DNA of 64,000 nt. Origin: Acidobacteriota bacterium. Lineage in GTDB: Bacteria; Acidobacteriota; Blastocatellia; Pyrinomonadales; Pyrinomonadaceae. The DNA is taken from the NCBI GenBank assembly GCA_019239425.1, contig JAFAZX010000046.1, positions 60,499 through 124,498 on the forward strand, given 5' to 3'. Shown here one piece after another: positions 43,768 to 53,235 of this stretch. A program made the position numbers and the translations under genes. The notes beneath the pieces were generated by a model. That model had not been told where the DNA came from. It did no database searches and saw only the letters and a list, made by a program, of their open reading frames with translations. The stretch's first letter is position 1; every line of letters begins with the position of its first letter.

Positions 43768-43927
43768 GCAGTAGGCAGACGGCAGTAGGCAGTTGAGACA
43801 GGAAGCCTTTAACGAAACAGGTGCTAACGGAACGGGGGCGGCGAGTTTCACGACTCGCCGCCCCCGACCCTTTCAGTCACCCTCGCGCCCGGCTAACTGC
43901 CTACTGCCGTCTGCCTACTGCCTACTC
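43764..43927. repeat. Nested inverted repeat between convergent genes: GTAGGCA arms around a GC-rich hairpin
   Basis: Outer arms 43764-43793 and 43895-43926 (GTAGGCA, GTAGGCA, GACGGCA, GTAGGCA and complement). The loop contains a perfect hairpin 43833-43866 (CGGGGGCGGCGAGT with its complement). Both convergent genes use the TAG of the outermost GTAGGCA word as stop codon. Confidence 0.9.
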
Positions 43928-45325
43928 TCCTGCCTGCTGCGTGAAGACGCCTTTGTCGATCTGGCGCGGGTCGCCGATGACGACGAACTGGAGGTTGCGC
44001 ATGTAGGTGTTGGCGGCGCGCTTGACGTCCGAGGGCGTGACGGCGCGGAGGCGGTCGATGAAGACGGCCGAGTTGCGCCAGCCGCCGCCGATCAGCTCGT
44101 ACTGCGCCAGCTCGCCGGCCTGCGCCGCGTTCGTCTCCTGCCCCATGTAGTAGCGCGTCAGGAACTGCTGCGCCGTCGCCTTGATCTCGTCGGGGCTGAT
44201 CTCCTGCGTCTGGAGTCGCTTGATCTCTTCGAGCATCACGCGGACGGCCTGGTTGGCGTCCGTCGCGGTGACGTAGATGCCCCCGGCGTTCGCCCCCTGG
44301 CTCCACAGGAAGGCGTCGGGCGCGTAGGAGAGGTTGCGGCGCACGCGCACCTCGGCGTAGACGCGGTTCTGCAGGATCGAGGAGGCGACGCGCATCGGGT
44401 AGATGTCGTTGGAGGTGAGCGGCGGCGCGGCGAAGAGGCCCTGCACGTAGTTGGTCGGGAGCGGCCGCTCCGTCACCGCCACGGTCGGGGTGCGGAACGA
44501 GAGCTGCGGCAGGGGCTCCGCCCTGTAGTCGCCCTTCGGCAGGCGGCTGAACGACGCCTCGACCTTGCGGCGGATGTTCTGCGGGTCGACGTCGCCGACG
44601 ACGACGAGCAGCATCCTCGAGGTCTGCATCATCCGCTGGTGGTAGGCCTTCACCTGCTCGAGCGTGAGGCCGTTGACCGAGGCCACCGTGCCGCGCGGGT
44701 CGTTCAGGTACGGGTGGCCCGCGTAGGCGACGCGCGACTGCAACTGCTGGAGGAACGAGTCGGGCGTGTCCTCGTTGTCGGAGAGCGAGACGAGCGTGCG
44801 GCTCTTGACGCGGTCGAAGTCCTCCTGCGTGAAGCTCGGGTGGAGCGAAGAGTCCACGAAGATGTCCCACGAGCGGTCGAAGTAGCGGCGCGTGCTCGCG
44901 AGCGACAGCACCGAGTAGTCGTAGTTGATGCCGTAGCTCAGGTTCGTGCCCGTGCGCGCAAGCTCCCTGCGCATGACGGCGAGCGGGTACTTCTGGCTCG
45001 CCTCGGTCGCCACGTCGAGCATGAGCGCCTCGACGCCCGCGTTCTCGGCCGTCACGTTGCGCGCGCCGCCGCGCAGGAAGAGCCCGGTGACGACCGACTG
45101 GCTGCCCTCGCGCCGCTTGACCAAGACCTTCAGGCCGCCCACCTCGAACTCGGTGACGAGCCGCAGCGTGTCGGCCGCCTCCTTCGACTGCGCGGGCGCC
45201 GGGGCCGGCGCCGCCGCCGCACCAGAACTCTGCGCGCGCGCCGGGGCGGAGAAGGCGGTCAAGAGGAGGAGGGCGAGGGCCAGAGCCCGGGCCGCGCCGC
45301 GTAGCTGTTCGAAAGTCGTCTTCAT
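43922..45325 (-). CDS. M16-family peptidase-like subunit, predicted inactive
   Basis: 467 residues from MKTTFEQLRGAARALALALL, an exported protein with signal peptide ending APARAQ. Two M16 domains; the first lacks the HxxEH zinc motif (its place reads ENAGVEALMLDVATEA), while the second has YTPD-like APDAFLWSQG and the R/Y-rich substrate region. This matches the non-catalytic half of a two-subunit M16B processing-type protease. The catalytic half is the upstream gene, 37 nt away. The TAG stop is inside the repeat arm. Confidence 0.9.
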   Translation of the reverse strand: MKTTFEQLRGAARALALALLLLTAFSAPARAQSSGAAAAPAPAPAQSKEAADTLRLVTEFEVGGLKVLVKRREGSQSVVTGLFLRGGARNVTAENAGVEALMLDVATEASQKYPLAVMRRELARTGTNLSYGINYDYSVLSLASTRRYFDRSWDIFVDSSLHPSFTQEDFDRVKSRTLVSLSDNEDTPDSFLQQLQSRVAYAGHPYLNDPRGTVASVNGLTLEQVKAYHQRMMQTSRMLLVVVGDVDPQNIRRKVEASFSRLPKGDYRAEPLPQLSFRTPTVAVTERPLPTNYVQGLFAAPPLTSNDIYPMRVASSILQNRVYAEVRVRRNLSYAPDAFLWSQGANAGGIYVTATDANQAVRVMLEEIKRLQTQEISPDEIKATAQQFLTRYYMGQETNAAQAGELAQYELIGGGWRNSAVFIDRLRAVTPSDVKRAANTYMRNLQFVVIGDPRQIDKGVFTQQAGE

Positions 45326-45362
45326 TTCAAGTCCCTTTAAACGTTCGCCCACTGCTCAAACC

Positions 45363-46946
<1,584 letters not shown>

Positions 46947-47091
46947 AAGACCTTCACGAATTTTCACCGGGGACGCGCGGCGGACATACCGGCCGAAGGC
47001 GAGAGCATTCACCCCTTAACATCCTTGACGCCTGCCCGTTTCTGGCTCGCAAGTTTGAGGCGATGATAGCACGCGGGGTTGCTCGGGCCGA

Positions 47092-47530
47092 AGGCAGTAG
47101 GCAGATGGCAGATGGCAGATGGCAATGCGCCCCTTCAGGGGCGGCATGTTTATAGATAATGTCTGAATTATTATACCGACTTGCGGATTGAAATAAGGCC
47201 GGCTCTGCGCCGGGAGCGAGGGCATCCCTGCCCGCCAGCGTGCTAAAGCACGCTGACCGTCTGACTCCTTACCTCAACGTTGAGTTAATAAGTCTCGCTG
47301 CTTTCGCGCTCACGCGCTCAGGCGGGCTGTAGGGTGTCCCGCGCTCCCAGCTTGAAGGGGCCTTATTTCAATGTGCCAGTCGGTATTAGTCCTTCAAGCC
47401 CTTGAGGGGCGTCACGTCACATGTCGCCCCTCAAGGGGCTCGGAGTTGATTAGATTGCTGTTGCTATAAACGTGCCGCCCGTGACGGGGCTCAACCCTAA
47501 CTGCCTACTGCCATCCGCCTACTGCCTGCT
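47092..47530. repeat. Multi-layer nested inverted-repeat element between divergent genes
   Basis: About 440 bp. Layers, outside in: GTAGGCA-type arms (47092-47124 / 47500-47530); GGGGCGGCAtGTTTATAG-type arms (47127-47156 / 47464-47489); ATACCGACT...ATTGAAATAAGGCC arms (47172-47200 / 47359-47386); GGGAGCG/GCCCGCC arms (47205-47236 / 47320-47352); and inner hairpins at 47237-47254 and 47271-47286. A separate 13-bp hairpin (CCCTTGAGGGGCG) lies at 47400-47438. It fills most of the gene-free region 46947-47575 and has no open frame of note. It could be a composite of successive insertions or a MITE-like unit. Confidence 0.8.
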
Positions 47531-47575
47531 GTAAAATCCCCCCGCTCTTCCACGCCGCAGACGCGGAGTCTTCCC

Positions 47576-48904
47576 ATGAGCGTGTTTCTGACCGCGCTCG
47601 CCTGCGCGCTCCTCCTGCTGACGCCCGGCCACGCCGCGCCGCAGGACGAACCCGACCGACAACTCGCCGAAGAGGTCTTCCGCATCAGGGCCATCGACCA
47701 CCACGCGCACCCCTTGCGCGCCACGCGCGAGGGCGAGGAAGACCGCGAGTACGACGCGCTCCCGCCCGACGCGCTCGAGCCGCCGCCGCTGCCCGCGCGC
47801 CTCAGCCCGGCCAACACTGAGTACGTCGGCGCGTGGCGCGACCTCTGGGGCTACCGCCACGAGGACATGTCCGAGGCGCACGCGCGCGAGGTCGTCGAGG
47901 CACGTACGCGCGCGACCCGCGAGCGCGGCGACGCGTACCCGGCGTGGGTGCTCGACCGTCTGAACATAGACGTGATGTTCGCCAACCGCGTCGCGATGGG
48001 GCGCGGCCTCGTGCCGCAGCGCTTCCGCTGGGTCTCGTTCGTGGACGCGTTGATACTTCCCTTAAGCTCGGCGACGGTGCGCGAGGGCAGCCCGGACTAC
48101 GCCGCCTTCTACCCCGGCGAAGATGCTTTGCTGAACCGCTACCTCTCGGCCCTGAATCTGAAGACGATGCCCTTGACCTTGCGTGAGTACACGGCGCGCG
48201 TCGTCACGCCGACGCTCGAACGGCAGAAGCGTGAGGGCGCGGTGGCCGTCAAGTTCGAGGCCGCGTACCTGCGCAAGCTCGACTTCGACGAGGCGAGCGA
48301 GGCGGAGGCGGCGCGCGTCTACGCGCGCCACGCGGGGGGCCGCGGCGCGCCCACGGCCGCCGAGTACAAGCCGCTCGAAGACTTCCTCTTCCGCTACGTC
48401 GCGCGCGAGGCGGGCCGGTTGGGGATGGCCGTCCACATCCACACGGGCGGCGGGGTCGGCGCCTACTTCAACCTCACGGGGTCGAACCCGATGCTGCTGG
48501 AGCCTGCGCTCAGCGACCCCGGTCTGCGCAAGACGAACTTCGTGCTCATCCACGGCGGCTGGCCGTTCGCGGCGCAGGCGGGCGCGCTCCTCCTGAAGCC
48601 GAACGTCTACGCGGACTTCTCCGCGCAGACCTTCCTGCGCTCGCCGCGCGCGCTCGCCTCGACGCTGCGCGAGTGGCTCGAGTTCGCGCCCGACAAGGTC
48701 ATGTTCGGCACCGACGCCTTCGCCCTCACGCCCGAGGTCGGCTGGGAGGAGGTCGGCTGGCTCTCGAACCACACGGGCCGCCAGGCCCTCGCCCTCGCCC
48801 TCACCGGCATGCTCCGCGACGGCGAGATCACACGCGCCCGCGCCTCGGAACTGGCACGCATGGTCATGCATGACAACGCGGCCAAGCTCTACGGGGTAAA
48901 ATGA
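47576..48904 (+). CDS. Exported amidohydrolase-family protein
   Basis: 442 residues. Signal peptide VFLTALACALLLLTPGHA. The metal-binding HxH is in IRAIDHHAHPLRA near residue 40; later metal positions are VHIHTGGGVGAYF and FVLIHGGWPF, with FGTDAF near residue 380 as the catalytic Asp region. This places it in the amidohydrolase_2 group, which hydrolyses or decarboxylates diverse substrates. The substrate is unknown. The stop TGA lies at the left edge of an ATGATGA repeat shared with the convergent transporter gene. Confidence 0.85.
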   Translation: MSVFLTALACALLLLTPGHAAPQDEPDRQLAEEVFRIRAIDHHAHPLRATREGEEDREYDALPPDALEPPPLPARLSPANTEYVGAWRDLWGYRHEDMSEAHAREVVEARTRATRERGDAYPAWVLDRLNIDVMFANRVAMGRGLVPQRFRWVSFVDALILPLSSATVREGSPDYAAFYPGEDALLNRYLSALNLKTMPLTLREYTARVVTPTLERQKREGAVAVKFEAAYLRKLDFDEASEAEAARVYARHAGGRGAPTAAEYKPLEDFLFRYVAREAGRLGMAVHIHTGGGVGAYFNLTGSNPMLLEPALSDPGLRKTNFVLIHGGWPFAAQAGALLLKPNVYADFSAQTFLRSPRALASTLREWLEFAPDKVMFGTDAFALTPEVGWEEVGWLSNHTGRQALALALTGMLRDGEITRARASELARMVMHDNAAKLYGVK

Positions 48905-48981
48905 TGAATGATGAGTGATGAATGATGAATAAGAGGCAGCGGGCCTTCCATTCATCACTCATCATTCATCATTCATCATTT
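48898..48981. repeat. Inverted repeat of ATGATGA heptamers supplying stops to two convergent genes
   Basis: Left arm 48898-48930 and right arm 48949-48981 consist of ATGATGA/GTGATGA words. The word order differs slightly between arms, giving two mismatches. Both convergent genes end AAA TGA TGA at the outer arm edges (48902-48904 and 48978-48976). Confidence 0.88.
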
Positions 48982-50214
48982 CTGCGTGTCCAACACGCGG
49001 CCGCCGCGTTCGGAGGCGAGGGGGAAGTTGGGGAGGACGCGGAAGGTCGTGAGGCAGAGGGTGACGCGTTCGCCGACGCGGAGGGGCTTGGCGCTCGCCT
49101 CCGATTTGGTGCGGGTGATGATGACGGGGACGCCGAGGCGGCGCTCGGGCGTCTCGGAGATTTCGTAGAGCGGCGGCTCGCCGGGCCGTGGGGCGCGCGC
49201 GACGAGGTCGAGGCGGATGTTGAGGCGCTCGTAGGCGCCGACGAAGTGCTTCTCCTCGACGACGCCGTTGGCGAGCGGGTTGCAGTCGGCGGGCAGCTCG
49301 CCGCCCGGCCGGCTCACGCGCACGTCCTCGGGGCGGAAGACGAGCTTGACCGGCTGCCCGACGTGGAAGCGCGCGGCCTCGGCGCCGGCCTCGACCGCCA
49401 CGGTGCCCAGCTCGACGCGGTTGTCGCGCGCGACGACGCCGAGCAGGAGGTTGGCCGCGCCGAGGAACGTCGCGACGTACTCCGTCTCGGGCCGGTTGTA
49501 GACCTCCTGCGGCGTGCCGATCTGTTCGAGGTGGCCCTGGTGGAGGACGGCGATGCGGTCGCCGAGTTCCAGGGCCTCCTCCTGGTCGTGCGTGATGAAG
49601 AGGGCGGGCACGTTGATGTCCCTCAGCAACGCGCGTATCTCGCGCCGCAGGCGCACGCGTATCTGCGCGTCGAGCGCGCCGAAGGGTTCGTCGAAGAGGA
49701 GCATCTGCGGCTCGTAGGCGAGCGTGCGCGCAATCGCCACGCGCTGCTGCTGCCCGCCGGAGAGCTGGGACGGCAGCTTCTTCCTCTGATCCAGGAGGTG
49801 GACGAGCTCCAGCAGGCTCTCGACCTTCTCCCTCCGCTCGCGCCGCTTACGCCCGCGGATGCGGAGGCCGTAGCCGACGTTCTGCTCGACGGTCATGCGC
49901 GGGAAGAGCGCGTAGGACTGGAAGATGACGCCGACGCCGCGCTCGCGCGCCGGCAGCTCCGTCACGTCGCGGCCGTGCAGGACGACGTTCCCCGTGTCGG
50001 GCCGCTCCAGCCCGGCGATGACGCGCAGGATGGTCGTCTTCCCCGAACCCGAGGCCCCGAGCAGCACGAGCGCCTCGCCCTCGGCCACGTCGAAGGAGAC
50101 GTCTTCGAGCACGCGCACGCCCTTGAAGCTCTTACTCAGGGAGCGGACGCTCGCCGCGGGCGCGGGCGCGTCGCGCGCCGTGTCGGGTTCGTCTTCGAGC
50201 CTTTCGGCGAGCAT
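48976..50214 (-). CDS. cysA: Sulfate-type ABC transporter ATP-binding protein
   Basis: 412 residues; GAGGTG upstream. Walker A GASGSGKTT, Q-loop FQSYALFPRMTVEQN, signature LSGGQQQRVAIARTL, Walker B MLLFDEPFGALDA, switch His in FITHDQEEALEL. About 170 C-terminal residues form TOBE-like regulatory domains (PVKLVFRPEDVRVSRPGGEL). It powers import together with the adjacent permease and binding protein. The stop codon is in the repeat arm. Confidence 0.92.
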   Translation of the reverse strand: MLAERLEDEPDTARDAPAPAASVRSLSKSFKGVRVLEDVSFDVAEGEALVLLGASGSGKTTILRVIAGLERPDTGNVVLHGRDVTELPARERGVGVIFQSYALFPRMTVEQNVGYGLRIRGRKRRERREKVESLLELVHLLDQRKKLPSQLSGGQQQRVAIARTLAYEPQMLLFDEPFGALDAQIRVRLRREIRALLRDINVPALFITHDQEEALELGDRIAVLHQGHLEQIGTPQEVYNRPETEYVATFLGAANLLLGVVARDNRVELGTVAVEAGAEAARFHVGQPVKLVFRPEDVRVSRPGGELPADCNPLANGVVEEKHFVGAYERLNIRLDLVARAPRPGEPPLYEISETPERRLGVPVIITRTKSEASAKPLRVGERVTLCLTTFRVLPNFPLASERGGRVLDTQK

Positions 50215-50222
50215 GGTTCACC

Positions 50223-51056
50223 TCACTTGCCTTCGATCCAGTCGCGCGCGAAGAAGAGGATGCTGAAGATGGCGAAGGAGAAGAGCGCGAGGATGATGGC
50301 GACGGCGTTGGCGGCCTCGACCTGCCCCTCGTTGAACTTGGCGAAGATGTAGAGCGGGGCGGTCTGCGTGCTGCCCGCCAGGTTCCCCGAGACCAGGATC
50401 GTCGAGCCGAACTCGCCGATGGCGCGCGCGAACGTCAACAAGGCCCCCGTCACGATGGCGCCGCGAAGGCTCGGGAGCGTGACGTGCCAGAAGGTCTGCC
50501 AGCGCGTCGCGCCGATGGTGGCCGAGGCCTCTTCGAGCGACTTGTCCATCGTCTCGAAGACCGACATCAGGACGCCGAAGGCGAGCGGGAAGGTGACGAA
50601 GATGTTGGCGAGGATGATGGCGTAGGGCGTGAACATGAGCTGGTGGTCTTCGGAGATGAACCGCCCGATCATGCCGTACTTGCCCCACAGCAGGAGCAGC
50701 GCGAAGCCGGCGACCGCCGTCGGGATGGCGGTCGGCAGAGAGATGGTGACGATGATGGCGGTGCGCCCGAAGAAGGTGTAGCGCGAGAGGACGTAGGCGG
50801 CCAGGAGGCCGAAGAGGACGTTGAAGAGGGTCGCGTAGAAGCTCGTCACCACCGACAGCTTCAGCGCGAAGACCGCGTCCGGCGCGGTCAGGGCCGCCCA
50901 GAAGCTCCGCAGCCCGCTGCTCGTCCCGAAGATGAAGATCGAGGCGAGCGGCAGCAGCACCAGCGGCAGCATCAGGAGGATGACCATCCCCAGCCCGAAC
51001 GGCTTCGTCGGGTCGAACCCCCTCACATGCCTCATCGCCGAGATTGCTGTGCTCAT
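50223..51056 (-). CDS. Sulfate-type ABC transporter permease
   Basis: 277 residues, six membrane segments. The inner-membrane BPD motif is visible in SLEEASATIGATRWQTFWHV (EAA loop contacting the ATPase), and ISLPTAIPTAVAGFALLLLW is the typical sulfate/molybdate-family region. Only one permease gene is present, whereas classic cys operons have two (CysT and CysW), so a homodimeric pore or a distant second gene is implied. It is 8 nt from the ATPase gene. Confidence 0.9.
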   Translation of the reverse strand: MSTAISAMRHVRGFDPTKPFGLGMVILLMLPLVLLPLASIFIFGTSSGLRSFWAALTAPDAVFALKLSVVTSFYATLFNVLFGLLAAYVLSRYTFFGRTAIIVTISLPTAIPTAVAGFALLLLWGKYGMIGRFISEDHQLMFTPYAIILANIFVTFPLAFGVLMSVFETMDKSLEEASATIGATRWQTFWHVTLPSLRGAIVTGALLTFARAIGEFGSTILVSGNLAGSTQTAPLYIFAKFNEGQVEAANAVAIILALFSFAIFSILFFARDWIEGK

Positions 51057-51065
51057 ATGTTTGTG

Positions 51066-51153
51066 GGTGAATGGTAAATGGTGAATGGTGAATGGTGAAG
51101 ACAGGCGCTCTGCTTACCATTCACCATTTACCATTTACCATTCACCATTCACT
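51066..51153. repeat. Inverted repeat of GTGAATG heptamers
   Basis: Left arm 51067-51098 (GTGAATG, GTAAATG, GTGAATG, GTGAATG) and right arm 51115-51152 (complement, one extra unit). The TGA stop of the binding-protein gene is the first right-arm word. Confidence 0.87.
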
Positions 51154-52216
51154 TCTGCTTGACCTGTTTTCTCCACACGCCGTCGATCACGTCGGGGTAG
51201 GCGCGCTCCCAGCCGCCGAAGAGTTCGCCGACGGTGAAGGGCTGCTCGACGTGTGCGAACTCCTTGTTGGCGTCGTTGAGGGCCTCGTTGGTGACGGCGC
51301 GGAAGTGGTACTTGACGAACGCCTGCTGCGCCTCTTCGCCCCAGAGGTACTGCATGAAGGCCGTCAGCACCGGGCGCTCGTCGTCGGTCACGTTCTTGTC
51401 GATGAGGACGGCCGGGTGCTCGCTGAGGATGGTCGCGCGCGGGACGACGATCTCGAAGGGCGCGCCCGCCCCCTTCATCAGGAGCCCCTCCAGCTCGTAG
51501 GTGATGAGCGCGTCGCCGTAGCCGGTCTCGAACTGCGTCCGCGCCTCGCGCGCCGAGCCGGGCGTCGAGATGACGTTCTTCCAGACCGACTTCAGGAGGC
51601 CCAACGCGCGCGCCTGGTCGGGGGTGCCCGACTCCGACTGCGACTTCTTCAGCTCCGAGCCGTAGATGGCGAGGATCGACCACTGCGCGCCGCCCGAGCT
51701 GTCCGGGTCGGGGTGGATGACCTTGACGCCGGGCTTGGCGAGGTCTGCGAAGTCGCGGATGCCCTTCGGGTTCCCCCTGCGGACGAGGATGACGAAGGGC
51801 GTCTTGTTGACGATGCCGCTGTTGGGCGCGGTCGTCTTCCAGTCCGACTTGACCAGCCCCTTCTCGACGAGGCGCTGCACGTCGCGCTCGATGGAGAAGA
51901 TGCCGACGTCGGCGCCGACGCCCTGCAAGATTTGATTCGTGACCGTCTCGGAGCCGGCGTAGGAGGTGACGAAGCGCACGTCCTCGCCCTGCTCGCGCTT
52001 CCACTTCTCGGTGAAGGCGGGGATGACGGCCTTGTCCATCACCTCCTTCATCACCGAGAAGCCGTAGAGCGTGATGACGCGCGTCTCCCCTTTGCGGCTG
52101 CTCGTCCCGGACTTCGGCAGGCACGCGCCCAGCAGCAGCAGGCAGGCCGCGAGCAGGGCGCACGCGGCGCGCGCCGCGCTGTTTGGGTATAGACTTCCCC
52201 TGACGGTGTTTCTCAT
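51149..52216 (-). CDS. Sulfate-type ABC transporter substrate-binding lipoprotein
   Basis: 355 residues from ATG 52216 (GGGAG upstream); lipoprotein signal with lipobox LLGAC. Mature motifs follow sulfate-binding proteins: ITLYGFSVMKEVMDKAVIPA, FVTSYAGSETVTNQILQG, VILVRRGNPKGIRDFADL, GVKVIHPDPDSSGGAQWSIL and the C-terminal VFGGWERAYPDV-like end (ELFGGWERAYPDVID). It captures the anion (sulfate or thiosulfate) and delivers it to the adjacent permease. A start at 52300 is rejected because it lacks a leader at its N-terminus. Confidence 0.9.
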   Translation of the reverse strand: MRNTVRGSLYPNSAARAACALLAACLLLLGACLPKSGTSSRKGETRVITLYGFSVMKEVMDKAVIPAFTEKWKREQGEDVRFVTSYAGSETVTNQILQGVGADVGIFSIERDVQRLVEKGLVKSDWKTTAPNSGIVNKTPFVILVRRGNPKGIRDFADLAKPGVKVIHPDPDSSGGAQWSILAIYGSELKKSQSESGTPDQARALGLLKSVWKNVISTPGSAREARTQFETGYGDALITYELEGLLMKGAGAPFEIVVPRATILSEHPAVLIDKNVTDDERPVLTAFMQYLWGEEAQQAFVKYHFRAVTNEALNDANKEFAHVEQPFTVGELFGGWERAYPDVIDGVWRKQVKQK

Positions 52217-52301
52217 CCTCAACACTCCCGCGTTCGGCCTTGGGGGCGCGTCCCGTTCTGGCTTGGAAATTTGCGCATCTATAGCACACTTGGTGCCCAA
52301 A

Positions 52302-52433
52302 GTGGAAGGATGAGAGGGGAAGGTGCTGAGTGCTGGGTGCTGGGTGCTGGGTGCTGGTTAAGACCAAAACCTAAAACCCAGCACCCGACACCTTCTCCCC
52401 TTCATCCTTCCGCCTTCATCCTTCGTCCTTCCG
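52302..52433. repeat. Nested inverted repeat: GGTGCTG element inside GGATGAA arms, in a divergent promoter region
   Basis: Outer arms 52303-52322 (GGAAGGATGAGAGGGGAAGG) and 52392-52432; inner arms 52322-52358 and 52375-52393 of GGTGCTG words. It lies between the divergent sulfate-binding and rhodanese genes (gene-free 52217-52535); unlike most copies it touches no stop codon. The remainder of the region should contain both promoters, none of which I can place firmly. Confidence 0.82.
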
Positions 52434-52535
52434 CGCGCTGGCCGCGGGGAAGCGTTCTGTGCGATGCTATGGCGCTTGCGGGAAGGGGGCGGCCGCGCGT
52501 GCCGCCGCGGTTATCATCTTTTCGGGGAGTTGACG

Positions 52536-53027
52536 ATGAGGAGAAGAGTTTTCTTAAAGGCGGCGCTGGCGCTCGCGGCGGCCGCGGCGTTCGGCGCGTG
52601 CAAGGCGACCGACACGGCCGGGAACGTGAGCGTGTCGCAGGCGGCCGCGAAGCAGAACGCCCCCGCGGGGACGACCGAAGTCCACGCCGACGGCGTGCGC
52701 CGCGTGACGGTCGCGGAGTTGCAGAAGATGGTGGCCGACGGCAGCGCGGTCATCTACGACACGCGCCCGCAGACGGCCTACGACGCCGAGCACATCAAGG
52801 GCGCGCTCTCGATGCCATACGACCAGGTGCCCACGCACTCGGGCGAGCTGCCCAAGGATAAGACGCTCGTCTTCTACTGCACTTGACCGAACGAGCACAC
52901 CAGCGCCGGTGCGGCGCTCACACTCAGAGAGCAGAAGAGGATCGAGAACACCGCCGCCCTCCTCGGCGGCATGAACGCCTGGAAGAACGCCGGCCTCCCC
53001 ACGGAAGGCAAGGCGGTGAACAAGTAG
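52536..53027 (+). CDS. Rhodanese-domain protein with predicted selenocysteine (in-frame UGA)
   Basis: The frame from ATG 52536 (GGGGAG upstream) ends at TGA 52884-52886 directly after VFYCT, but continues in frame as PNEHTSAGAALTLREQKRIE to TAG 53025-53027, completing a rhodanese fold (GGMNAWKNAGLP). Read through, it has 163 residues with residue 117 encoded by UGA: Y114-C115-T116-U117. Relatives as I recall them have YCxCPNE, with Cys where UGA stands. A 6-bp hairpin starts 16 nt downstream. N-terminus: Tat-like RRRVFLKAALALAAAAAFG followed by a lipobox Cys. Predicted to be an exported sulfur/selenium-based thiol enzyme. Alternative: a nonsense mutation. Confidence 0.78.
52902..52918 (+). 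promoter_or_regulatory. Candidate bacterial SECIS hairpin
   Basis: AGCGCC-GGTGC-GGCGCT: a perfect 6-bp stem with a 5-nt loop starting GG, 15 nt after the UGA (loop G at 22 nt). Bacterial SECIS elements are short hairpins immediately after UGA with G/U in the apical loop; this position fits. Confidence 0.62.
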
Positions 53028-53127
53028 GCAGTAGGCAGTAGGCAGTAGAAACCATCGGCGGGCGCGCGGGTTGAACCCCACGCCCGCCGAACTTGTATCC
53101 CCTACTGCCTACTGCCTACTGCCTACT
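53024..53127. repeat. Perfect inverted repeat of GTAGGCA heptamers around a GC-rich hairpin
   Basis: Arms 53024-53048 and 53102-53126 are exact complements (GTAGGCA three times plus GTAG). The loop holds a second hairpin at 53055-53089 (CGGCGGGCG...CGCCCGCCG). The TAG in the first word is the stop codon of the rhodanese gene. Confidence 0.92.
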
Positions 53128-53235
53128 CTTTCCTATTGCCTTGCCCCGCGCGCCTGTGTAAAACTCCGGCCGTCCAGGCGGCACGTCCTAAGTCAACAAG
53201 CGCAATGCACACCCCGTAAGGCTGGAGGCAAGACT

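Noticed and set aside
53071..53235. Upstream extension of the APC permease
   Set aside because: It encodes the GTAGGCA repeat (PTAYCLLPT-like) and has no ribosome site; TTG 53236 has GGAGG.
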